A stretch of DNA of 64,000 bases, from assembly GCA_050331695.1 (NCBI GenBank), contig JBHJGP010000024.1, positions 1 through 64,000 on the forward strand, read 5' to 3'. This DNA comes from JBHJGP01 sp050331695. Lineage in GTDB: Bacteria; Pseudomonadota; Alphaproteobacteria; Geminicoccales; Geminicoccaceae. The number at the start of each line of letters is the position of its first letter. The first letter of the stretch is position 1. Made by a program: the position numbers and the translations under genes. Below, in pieces: positions 24,650-31,865 of this stretch. The notes beneath the pieces are model-generated. The model saw nothing but the letters and a program-made list of their open reading frames with translations, was not told the DNA's origin and did no database searches.

Positions 24650-25440
24650 TGCTGCTCGCCGTCGACGTCGGCAACACCAACACCGTCTTCGCGCTCTACC
24701 GGGACCAGACCAAGCTTGGGCAGTGGCGGATCTCGACCGTCAGGGAACGGACGTCGGACGAGTATGCGGCGGCGCTGATGCAACTGATTCATCTCGCCGG
24801 CTTTGACTACCAGGAGATCTCCAACACGATCATTTCGTCGGTCGTGCCCCAGGCTATTTTGCCGCTCCGCTGGATATGCCGAGACTATCTCGACTGCCCG
24901 GCGCTGGTGATCGGCGACGATATCGGCGTTCCGATCGACATTGAGCTGGAAAATCCGCGCGAGGTTGGCTCGGACCGCCTGGTCAATGCGTTTGCCGCGC
25001 ACAACCGTTATGGCGGTCCGCTGATCATCGTCGATTTCGGGACAGCGACCACGTTCGACGTGGTGGGGCCCGAGGGCAGCTACCAGGGTGGTGCGATCGC
25101 GCCAGGGATCAATCTTTCCCTCGAAGCGCTCCACCGTGCGGCCGCCAAACTGCCCCGCATTGCCGTCGACAAGCCCCAGGCGGTGGTCGGCCGGTCAACC
25201 GTCTCGGCGATGCAGTCGGGCATTTTTTGGGGCTATGTCGGCTTGATCGAGGGTATCGTTTCCCGCATCCGTGCCGAGACCGGCCAATCGATGAAGACGA
25301 TCGGAACGGGCGGGCTCGCCAACCTGTTCGCCGGCTCCACCGATGCCATCGAATATGTCGACAAGGACCTGACGATGGTCGGCATGGTCGACATCTTTCA
25401 CGCCCGACGGGCGTCACCGCCACCGAAAGATCCTGGATGA
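24649..25440 (+). CDS. coaX: Type III pantothenate kinase
   Basis: CoaX phosphorylates pantothenate, the first step of coenzyme A synthesis, and belongs to the ASKHA fold. The 263-residue protein has the phosphate loop DVGNTNTVFALY at the N-terminus, VGSDRLVNAFAAHNRYGGP with the catalytic Asp, and DFGTATTFDVV. It overlaps birA by one base and rnj by four, so all three are probably cotranslated. Confidence 0.95.
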   Translation: MLLAVDVGNTNTVFALYRDQTKLGQWRISTVRERTSDEYAAALMQLIHLAGFDYQEISNTIISSVVPQAILPLRWICRDYLDCPALVIGDDIGVPIDIELENPREVGSDRLVNAFAAHNRYGGPLIIVDFGTATTFDVVGPEGSYQGGAIAPGINLSLEALHRAAAKLPRIAVDKPQAVVGRSTVSAMQSGIFWGYVGLIEGIVSRIRAETGQSMKTIGTGGLANLFAGSTDAIEYVDKDLTMVGMVDIFHARRASPPPKDPG

Positions 25441-27116
25441 CCTCCCTTCGTTTCGTGCCGCTCGGCGGAGCCGGTGAAATCGGCTTGAACGTCAATCTCT
25501 ATGGGCTTGGCGAACGCTGGATGATGGTCGATTTCGGCATCGCGTTCGCCGATGAGCGCTTGCCCGGCGTCGACGTGCTCCTGCCGGACATCAGTTTTGT
25601 CGAGGATGAGATCGACCGGTTGGAAGGCCTCGTCCTGACCCACGCCCATGAAGATCACCTGGGCGCCATCCCCTATTTGTGGGAGCGTTTGTCGTGCCCG
25701 GTCTACTGCACGGCCTTCACGGCGGCCGTACTCAAGCGCAAGCTGGCGGACACGAGTTTCGGCAGGGAGGTCCCGATCCACGTCGTCAGCGCCGATCAGC
25801 CATTCGCAGTCGGCCCGTTCGACTGCCGTTTCATTCATATGACGCATTCGATCCCGGAAGCGAACTCGCTCCTGATCGAGACCGAATATGGCCGCATTCT
25901 TCATACCGGCGACTGGAAGTTGGATCCGGAGCCCCAACTGGGTGAGGCCAGCCAGATCGATCTCCTGAAAGGACTGCTCGAGGACGGTGTTCTGGCCCTG
26001 GTGTCCGACAGTACCAACGTCATGACCCCGGGGCGCTCCGGTTCCGAGGCCGACGTGCTTTCGAGCCTTGAAGCGCTTATCGCCGAACAGCCCCACCGAG
26101 TGATCCTCACCACCTTCGCCTCCAATGTGGCGCGGTTGCAGACGGCCATGCGCGCCGCTGTCGCCGCCGGCCGCCAGGTCGCCCTGGTCGGCCGGTCGAT
26201 GAAGCGGATGGTCGAAGCGGCGCGGGAGGTCGGCTACCTCCAGGATATGCCGAAACTGGTGGACGAGCGCTCCGTCGCCGACCTTCCGCGCGACAAGGTG
26301 CTGATCCTGACCACGGGCTCACAGGCGGAGCCCCGGGCCGCGCTCAAGCGGATCGCCCATGGTCAGCACCCGAAGATCGCGATCGAGGACGGGGATACGG
26401 TGATCTTCTCGTCGAAGATCATTCCCGGCAACGAGCGGCCGATCCACGATCTTCACAACATGTTGGCGCGCCAAGGTGCTCATGTGATCACCGAGGAGGA
26501 CCATTTCGTTCACGTTTCCGGCCACCCGTGCCAAGAGGAGGTCGAGGAGCTTTACGGCTGGGTGAAGCCTCAGATCGCCATTCCGGTTCACGGCCAGGAA
26601 CGACATTTGCGCGAACATGCCGATCTGGCCAAGCGTCTGGGTGTGCCTCATGTGATCATGGTCGGTGACGGTGACGTCGTCGCGCTGGCGCCGGGCGATC
26701 CGCGGATTGTGGGTGACGTCGAGGTCGGGAAGCTGGTGCTTGAGGATGACATGCTGTTGCCGACCGATTCCGAAAGGTTCCGCATGCGCCGGCGGCTTTC
26801 GCACCATGGCTGCATCGCCGTGACGGTGGTCTTGGACGGTTTCGGCAGCGTGTTGGCGACACCGACGATCAGCGTTCTCGGCACCCTCGAGCTCGAGCCG
26901 GGTTCGGTCGACGAGAGCCGGGTGCGGAGTCTGCTGCTTGACGAGATCGAGCAACTGGACGATGGCGATGTGGCCAATGACGAAAGGCTGATCGAGAATG
27001 TTCGGGCGGCGGTGCGGCGGACCTTGGGTTTCAGCCGGGAACGGCGCCCGGTGATCGACGTTTCGATCACCCGTCTGGACGCCCAGACATTGGCTCAACT
27101 GGAAGCAAGCGCCTGA
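25437..27116 (+). CDS. rnj: Ribonuclease J (metallo-beta-lactamase/beta-CASP RNase)
   Basis: RNase J is a 5'-to-3' exonuclease and endonuclease for rRNA and mRNA processing. The 559-residue protein carries the zinc-binding HAHEDH motif (residues 69–74), the downstream His/Asp ligands (for example HTGDWKLD), a beta-CASP insertion, and a C-terminal RNase J dimerisation domain. ATG 25437 overlaps the coaX stop; the longer upstream open frame is out-of-frame coaX sequence. RNase J is standard in alphaproteobacteria. Confidence 0.94.
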   Translation: MTSLRFVPLGGAGEIGLNVNLYGLGERWMMVDFGIAFADERLPGVDVLLPDISFVEDEIDRLEGLVLTHAHEDHLGAIPYLWERLSCPVYCTAFTAAVLKRKLADTSFGREVPIHVVSADQPFAVGPFDCRFIHMTHSIPEANSLLIETEYGRILHTGDWKLDPEPQLGEASQIDLLKGLLEDGVLALVSDSTNVMTPGRSGSEADVLSSLEALIAEQPHRVILTTFASNVARLQTAMRAAVAAGRQVALVGRSMKRMVEAAREVGYLQDMPKLVDERSVADLPRDKVLILTTGSQAEPRAALKRIAHGQHPKIAIEDGDTVIFSSKIIPGNERPIHDLHNMLARQGAHVITEEDHFVHVSGHPCQEEVEELYGWVKPQIAIPVHGQERHLREHADLAKRLGVPHVIMVGDGDVVALAPGDPRIVGDVEVGKLVLEDDMLLPTDSERFRMRRRLSHHGCIAVTVVLDGFGSVLATPTISVLGTLELEPGSVDESRVRSLLLDEIEQLDDGDVANDERLIENVRAAVRRTLGFSRERRPVIDVSITRLDAQTLAQLEASA

Positions 27117-27124
27117 GGGATCTG

Positions 27125-27529
27125 ATGATCGGACGTCTCAATCATGTTGCCATCGCGGTGAAGGATCTGGACGAGGCGATCGGCCAGTATCGGGACCTTC
27201 TGGGCGCCAAGGTGTCTGAGCCCCAGGCTGAGCCGGATCACGGCGTCGAGGTCGTTTTCGTCGAGCTGCCCAACACCAAGATCGAGCTCTTGGTGCCTTT
27301 GGGAGACAACTCACCGATCGCCAAGTTTCTCGAGCGAAATCCGGGCGGCGGCATCCACCATCTTTGCTATGAGGTGGACGACATCGAGACCGCCCGCGAC
27401 CACCTGATGGCCACGGGCGCCCGGGTTCTGGGCGATGGTCAGCCGAAAATCGGCGCCCACGGCAAGCCGGTACTGTTTCTCCACCCGAACGACTTTTCCG
27501 GCACGCTTGTGGAGCTCGAGCAGGCTTGA
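27125..27529 (+). CDS. mce: Methylmalonyl-CoA epimerase
   Basis: The enzyme interconverts the R and S epimers of methylmalonyl-CoA on the propionyl-CoA to succinyl-CoA route. The 134 residues form one vicinal-oxygen-chelate domain pair. The metal ligands appear in LNHVAIAV, GIHHLCYEV and the C-terminal LVELEQA, where Glu binds the metal. It follows rnj by 8 bases and overlaps the DUF1467 gene by 4. Confidence 0.93.
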   Translation: MIGRLNHVAIAVKDLDEAIGQYRDLLGAKVSEPQAEPDHGVEVVFVELPNTKIELLVPLGDNSPIAKFLERNPGGGIHHLCYEVDDIETARDHLMATGARVLGDGQPKIGAHGKPVLFLHPNDFSGTLVELEQA

Positions 27530-27774
27530 GCCCTCTCGGTATTGCCGTCGTTTTCGTCATCGTCTGGTGGCTGATCTTCTTCATGACCTTGCCTTTCGGC
27601 GTGAGGCCGCCGGAGGATCGAGAGCCAGGCCATGATCCGGGCGCGCCGGAGAGACCGAGGATCGCGCTCAAGATGCTGATCACGACGGTTATCGCCGCCG
27701 CCCTTACCGCAGCGGCCTACGGCATCATCGATGCCGGCTGGATATCGATAAGGCCGGCCGACCTCTCCCGCTGA
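27526..27774 (+). CDS. DUF1467-family small membrane protein
   Basis: The 82-residue protein has two hydrophobic segments (about residues 5–23 and 50–70) separated by a Pro/Arg-rich loop containing TLPFGVRPPED, the hallmark of this alphaproteobacterial family. The TTG start overlaps the mce stop. Its place after mce is the usual one. Function is unknown. Confidence 0.85.
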   Translation: MSPLGIAVVFVIVWWLIFFMTLPFGVRPPEDREPGHDPGAPERPRIALKMLITTVIAAALTAAAYGIIDAGWISIRPADLSR

Positions 27775-27777
27775 TTT

Positions 27778-27850
27778 CCGTCTCCGAGACGGCCAACCTG
27801 GACGGCCTGTCGCCTCGCCTTACAAGGGCACGCTCGCGCCAGCGGGCTTT
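27778..27850 (+). terminator. Hairpin pair at the end of the nuo–DUF1467 gene run
   Basis: Three bases after the DUF1467 stop is CCGTCT-CCG-AGACGG (27778–27792), a perfect 6-base stem. At 27832–27847 there is a second stem, GCTCGC-GCCA-GCGGGC with one G·T pair, followed by TTT. Neither has a long T-tract, so termination is plausible but weakly supported. Confidence 0.35.
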
Positions 27851-27927
27851 CACTTCAACGTTGTTTTAATGGTCGCCTATAGGGTGATCGGGACCTCCCG
27901 GATGGCTATGGGTATCGGGAAGCATGG

Positions 27928-28023
27928 AATAATATTAAAACTAGATAAAATTTGATCTAAACAATCTTATATTTTTTACTAAAAGTTAAGTTTAAATATT
28001 TTTGTTTTTTTCTTTCAAATTAT
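27928..28023. other. AT-rich island upstream of a promoter
   Basis: About 87% of these roughly 96 bases are A or T by my count, in sharp contrast to the GC-rich surroundings. It contains A- and T-tracts and no open frame of note. It sits directly upstream of a TTGCAA/TATGGT promoter candidate, so it may act as an UP element or as a nucleoid-protein binding region. The remaining bases of the 27775–28162 gap hold the hairpins and the leader described in neighbouring entries. Confidence 0.6.
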
Positions 28024-28025
28024 CG

Positions 28026-28054
28026 TTGCAACGGCAAATAATTAGCAGTATGGT
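28026..28054 (+). promoter_or_regulatory. Candidate sigma-70-type promoter
   Basis: TTGCAA (28026–28031) and TATGGT (28049–28054) are separated by exactly 17 bases. They follow an A/T-tract region that could serve as an UP element. Transcription would start near 28061, just ahead of two hairpins ending in an intrinsic terminator. Confidence 0.5.
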
Positions 28055-28060
28055 ATGTCT

Positions 28061-28150
28061 GTGTTTAGGGGATATCTCCCCTGTGACACCCGACTTGAGG
28101 CGTTTCCTCCCTATTTTGGCCGTGCCGGTCTGACCGGTGCGGCCTTTTTC
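28061..28150 (+). ncRNA. Candidate small RNA or attenuated leader
   Basis: From the predicted start near 28061, the transcript would contain a first hairpin AGGGGA-TATC-TCCCCT (28067–28082). A single-stranded stretch follows with CCTCCC (28106–28111), complementary to a ribosome binding site. A strong terminator ends it. The layout of about 90 bases recalls the anti-Shine–Dalgarno sRNAs of alphaproteobacteria (CcsR/cuckoo type), but only one short motif is shared. An attenuator for the downstream small gene and proS is equally possible. Confidence 0.35.
28118..28150 (+). terminator. Strong intrinsic terminator
   Basis: GGCCGTGCCGGT (28118–28129), loop CTG, and ACCGGTGCGGCC (28133–28144) form a 12-base-pair stem with two G·T pairs, followed by TTTTTC. 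This is the clearest Rho-independent terminator seen in the window. It lies 13 bases ahead of the ATG at 28163 and about 60 bases downstream of a candidate transcription start. Confidence 0.75.
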
Positions 28151-28162
28151 TTGGGTAATCTG

Positions 28163-28525
28163 ATGCGTCTTCAGCAAATTTTAACAAAGGGCTGTTCGCA
28201 AAGTTTTCGCTTTAAACGCGATTTATGTGACCAGTATAGAGCCAGGCTTTCGTTGGCCCTGTTTACATTCTTGGTTGTGTTGTGGTGGTCGAACGAGCTG
28301 ACCGCCAATGAGCAGGATGCCGGCCCCGGCAATCCGGTACCCGGTGCGGCCTACCAACCGGGTATCGACGTTCGCGGCCGGCCGGTAGCGCCGGCTGATG
28401 TCAATCCTGACCAGCCGCAACTCCTGGCGATCCCCGAGGGCGTTATTTTGCCCGGCGATCTTTTTGGCCTTAGCGAAGACACGGCCCTTGAGGTCGAGCT
28501 GTTCGAATTCGAGCTTGAGGAATGA
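28163..28525 (+). CDS. Small membrane-anchored acidic protein of unknown function
   Basis: I do not recognise a named family. The 120-residue protein has a basic N-terminus, one membrane segment (about residues 30–46, LSLALFTFLVVLWW), then a Pro/Gly/Asp-rich part with AAYQPGIDVRGRPVAPADVN, and an acidic end (LEVELFEFELEE). The exported part would be about 70 residues. The AYxPGxDVxGxPVAPADxN pattern looks conserved to me in alphaproteobacterial proteins, from memory. ATG 28163 is preferred to an earlier ATG at 28055 because that longer frame would run through the terminator. The ribosome binding site is weak. It precedes proS. Confidence 0.55.
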   Translation: MRLQQILTKGCSQSFRFKRDLCDQYRARLSLALFTFLVVLWWSNELTANEQDAGPGNPVPGAAYQPGIDVRGRPVAPADVNPDQPQLLAIPEGVILPGDLFGLSEDTALEVELFEFELEE

Positions 28526-28609
28526 GCCTTTCGCCGGTCGTTGTCAGTCGACCATAGCGCTCCTAAAGTGCGCCGGCCTTTTCAGAAGGCCAACCGCTTG
28601 CGGGGATCC

Positions 28610-29899
28610 ATGCGGCTTACGCGCTACTTCCTACCATTGCTGAAAGAGAGCCCGGCCGAGGCTCAGATCGTCTCCCATCAACTGATGCTCCGGGCCGGCA
28701 TGATCCGCCAGTCCAGCGCCGGCGTCTATTCCTGGCTGCCTCTCGGCTTCGCAGTCCTCAACAACATCGAGCGGATCGTTCGCGAGGAGATGGAAGCGGC
28801 CGGTTGTCAGGAAATCCTGATGCCCAGCGTGCAGCCGGCCGATCTCTGGCAGGAAAGCGGGCGCTACGAGGATTATGGCCGGGAGATGCTCCGGCTCAAG
28901 GATCGCCACGACAGGGACATGCTCCTCGGGCCCACCCACGAGGAGGTGATCACCGATATCTTCCGCCGCTGCGTTCGAAGCTATCGCGACCTGCCGCTCA
29001 ACCTCTATCAGATCCAATGGAAGTTTCGGGACGAGATCAGGCCCCGGTTCGGCGTGATGCGAGGGCGTGAATTCTTGATGAAGGACAACTACTCCTTCGA
29101 TCTGGATTTCGAGGGCGCCAAGCGATCCTACGACAACATGTTCCTGGCCTATCTCAAGACCTTCAAGCGAATGGGCCTGACGGCGATACCGATGCGGGCC
29201 GATCCCGGCGCCATCGGCGGCGATCTCAGCCACGAGTTTCAGATCTTGGCCCAGACGGGCGAAAGCGCTGTTTATTACGATGTCGCGTTCGAGGATATCG
29301 ACTTCATGGCCGAGGATTTGTCGATCGACAGCGTCAAGGACCTCTACGCCGCGACCGACGATGAGCACGACCCAAACAATTGTCCCGTTCCGTCGGACCG
29401 CCTGCGCACCGGCCGGGGCATCGAGGTGGGGCACATCTTCTATTTCGGCACCAAGTATTCGAAGCCGTTGGGCGCCACGGTCGCCGGTCCGGAGGGCGAG
29501 GACACCGCCGTCGAGATGGGCAGCTACGGCATCGGTGTATCGCGGCTTGTCGGCGCGCTGATCGAAGCGAGCCACGACGACAAAGGCATCATCTGGCCGG
29601 AGAGCGTGGCGCCGTTTCACTTGGGGCTCGTCAATCTCAGATCGACGGACGATGGCTGCACCGAGGCTTGCGACGGTCTCTACGACAAACTCCGCGCCGC
29701 TGGCGCTTCGGTGCTCTATGACGATCGCAATGAAAGCCCCGGCGTCAAGTTCTCGACCATGGATCTGATTGGTCTTCCCCACCAGGTCATCATCGGCCCC
29801 CGGGGCCTTAAGGCCGGAACCTGTGAGGTCAAGACCAGGGCCGCCGGCATGACCCAGGAAATGTCCATGGATGACTGCATCCAGCGGTTCGCGGCCTGA
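28610..29899 (+). CDS. proS: Prolyl-tRNA synthetase (short bacterial type 2)
   Basis: The enzyme charges tRNA-Pro with proline. The 429-residue protein has class II motif 1, motif 2 (KFRDEIRPRFGVMRGREFLMKD) and motif 3 (GSYGIGVSRLVGAL), and an anticodon-binding domain. It lacks the roughly 180-residue editing insertion found in E. coli ProRS, as is usual in alphaproteobacteria. ATG 28610 begins the conserved MRLTRYFLPLLKESPAEAQ; an upstream in-frame start at 28541 adds no conserved sequence. lolC follows after 11 bases. Confidence 0.96.
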   Translation: MRLTRYFLPLLKESPAEAQIVSHQLMLRAGMIRQSSAGVYSWLPLGFAVLNNIERIVREEMEAAGCQEILMPSVQPADLWQESGRYEDYGREMLRLKDRHDRDMLLGPTHEEVITDIFRRCVRSYRDLPLNLYQIQWKFRDEIRPRFGVMRGREFLMKDNYSFDLDFEGAKRSYDNMFLAYLKTFKRMGLTAIPMRADPGAIGGDLSHEFQILAQTGESAVYYDVAFEDIDFMAEDLSIDSVKDLYAATDDEHDPNNCPVPSDRLRTGRGIEVGHIFYFGTKYSKPLGATVAGPEGEDTAVEMGSYGIGVSRLVGALIEASHDDKGIIWPESVAPFHLGLVNLRSTDDGCTEACDGLYDKLRAAGASVLYDDRNESPGVKFSTMDLIGLPHQVIIGPRGLKAGTCEVKTRAAGMTQEMSMDDCIQRFAA

Positions 29900-29910
29900 T
29901 CGGCGGGCTC

Positions 29911-31155
29911 GTGTTTTCGCCGCCTGAACGACTGGTCGCCTTTCGCTATCTGCGGCCGACGCGAGAGCACGGCTTCGTCGCCGTGATCGCCTCGTTCGCC
30001 CTGATCGGGATCGCGCTGGGTGTTGGTACGTTGATCGTCGTGCTGGCGGTGATGAACGGCTTCCGGGCGGAACTCCTGGACCGGGTCCTCGGCATCAACG
30101 GCCATGCAAGCTTCCATGGCACGACCGAGGGCATCACCGATTTCGACCGGCTGGCCGAAGACATCATCACCGTCGACGGCGTGATCAAGGCGACGCCCTA
30201 CATCGAAAAACAGGTCATGGTGACGGCCAACGGCGTGTCCGGGGGAGCCCTGGTCCGGGGGCTTAGAGCCAGCGATCTGGGGGCCCGCGACATTCTGAGC
30301 GAAGGCGTGAGCAGCGGCAGTCTCGAGGATCTGGACAGTCCGCCAAAGGTGGCGATCGGCTCCAGGATGGCTCGCCGGCTGGGGCTCACCGTCGGCAGCT
30401 CACTAACCTTGATCTCGGCCGAGGGCACGGCGACGGCGTTCGGCACGGTCCCCAGGATCCTAGCCTACGAGGTCGGTGCCATCTTCGAGGTCGGCATGTT
30501 CGAATACGACAACGCGGTGGTCTTCATGCCGCTCGCCGAAGCCCAGACCTTCTTCGACCTCGAAGACCGAGTAACGTCGGTCGATGTGTTCGTCACCAAT
30601 CCAGAGCGAATAGAGCTCTACCGGGCGCCGCTCATGGAGGTGGCCGACGGGCGCGGCTGGCTCAACGACTGGCAGCAGACCAACGCCCAATTCTTCAACG
30701 CGCTCGAGGTCGAGCGGAACGTGATGTTCCTGATCCTGACCCTGATCATTCTGGTCGCCGCCTTCAACATCATTACCGGTCTCACCATGCTGGTGCGGAG
30801 CAAGAGCCGCGACGTCGCGATCATGCGCACGTTCGGCGCCACCCGCGGTTCCATCATGCGCATTTTCTTCCTGAGCGGCATGAGCATCGGCCTCGCCGGC
30901 ACGGCGATCGGTTTTGCCTTGGGTCTCGCCTTCGCGCTCAATGTTGACACCATCCGCCAGTTCCTCGAGGCACTGACCGGCGCCGAGCTCTGGACCGCGG
31001 AGATCCGTTTTCTCTCCCAATTGCCGGCCAAGGTTGAAGTCGGTGATACCGCCAGGGTGGTGGCTATGGGCATCGGCCTCTCCCTTCTCGCCACATTGTT
31101 TCCCTCCTGGCGGGCAGCGAGCCTGGATCCGGTCGAAGCGCTACGTCGTGACTGA
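29911..31155 (+). CDS. lolC: Lipoprotein-releasing ABC transporter permease (LolC/LolE family)
   Basis: This inner-membrane permease extracts mature outer-membrane lipoproteins and hands them to LolA. The 414-residue protein has the MacB-like arrangement: one N-terminal helix (VIASFALIGIALGVGTLIVV), a large periplasmic domain, and three C-terminal helices with the FtsX-fold segment FNIITGLTMLVRSKSRDVAIMRTFGAT split over the coupling region. A single permease with LolD is usual in this group, acting as a homodimer or heterodimer equivalent. The GTG start follows proS, and it overlaps lolD by 8 bases. Confidence 0.93.
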   Translation: MFSPPERLVAFRYLRPTREHGFVAVIASFALIGIALGVGTLIVVLAVMNGFRAELLDRVLGINGHASFHGTTEGITDFDRLAEDIITVDGVIKATPYIEKQVMVTANGVSGGALVRGLRASDLGARDILSEGVSSGSLEDLDSPPKVAIGSRMARRLGLTVGSSLTLISAEGTATAFGTVPRILAYEVGAIFEVGMFEYDNAVVFMPLAEAQTFFDLEDRVTSVDVFVTNPERIELYRAPLMEVADGRGWLNDWQQTNAQFFNALEVERNVMFLILTLIILVAAFNIITGLTMLVRSKSRDVAIMRTFGATRGSIMRIFFLSGMSIGLAGTAIGFALGLAFALNVDTIRQFLEALTGAELWTAEIRFLSQLPAKVEVGDTARVVAMGIGLSLLATLFPSWRAASLDPVEALRRD

Positions 31156-31831
31156 ACCGTCGCTGGCGCTCGCCGGCATCAAACGGAGCTTTCGCCAGGC
31201 CGGTGACGACCTGCACGTGCTCCGCGGTATCGATCTCGCCCTGGAACCGGGCAAGGTGGCGGCGCTGGTCGGCGCCTCGGGTGCCGGCAAATCCACGCTT
31301 CTACATATTGCCGGCCTTCTCGAGCGGCCGACCGCCGGGCAGGTTTTCGTCGGCGGCACGGATTGCAGTAAGCTCGGCGAGCGGCCCCGAACCAACATCC
31401 GCCGCGAGCAAATCGGCTTCGTCTACCAGTTCCATCATCTGCTGCCGGAGTTCACCGCGCTCGAGAATGTAAGCCTGCCGCAATTGTTCAATGGTCAGGG
31501 GCGCTGGCAGGCGAGCGGCCGGGCGGAGGATCTGCTGACGGCCGTGGGCCTGGCCGCGCGGACCACCCACCGGCCGGGCCAATTGAGCGGCGGCGAACAG
31601 CAGCGGGTTGCGATCGCCCGGGCACTCGCCAACAATCCGCGGGTGCTTCTGGCCGACGAGCCGACGGGCAATTTGGACGAGGCGACCGCGGACCGGGTCT
31701 TCGATCTCCTGATCGATCAGATCCGCCACTCGGGAGCGAGCGCGCTGATCGCCACCCACGACACCCACCTGGCAGCGAAGATGGATCAGCAGTTCGTGCT
31801 GCACGGCGGCTTCGTTGAACGCGAACGCTGA
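31148..31831 (+). CDS. lolD: Lipoprotein-releasing ABC transporter ATPase LolD
   Basis: LolD powers lipoprotein release. The 227-residue ATPase has Walker A GASGAGKST, the Q-loop near YQFHHLLPEFTALENV (which carries the LolD/MacB family signature), the ABC signature LSGGEQQR, Walker B VLLADEPTGNLDE and the switch His in ATHD. GTG 31148 overlaps the lolC stop; the longer frame upstream is shadow sequence of lolC. Confidence 0.95.
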   Translation: MTEPSLALAGIKRSFRQAGDDLHVLRGIDLALEPGKVAALVGASGAGKSTLLHIAGLLERPTAGQVFVGGTDCSKLGERPRTNIRREQIGFVYQFHHLLPEFTALENVSLPQLFNGQGRWQASGRAEDLLTAVGLAARTTHRPGQLSGGEQQRVAIARALANNPRVLLADEPTGNLDEATADRVFDLLIDQIRHSGASALIATHDTHLAAKMDQQFVLHGGFVERER

Positions 31832-31865
31832 CCGGAGCCCGCTGGCGAAAGAGGAGAACAGCGCC

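Noticed and set aside
28055..28162. Upstream extension of the small acidic protein to ATG 28055
   Set aside because: The extension would translate through the first hairpin and the intrinsic terminator, and its peptide has no signal or domain character.
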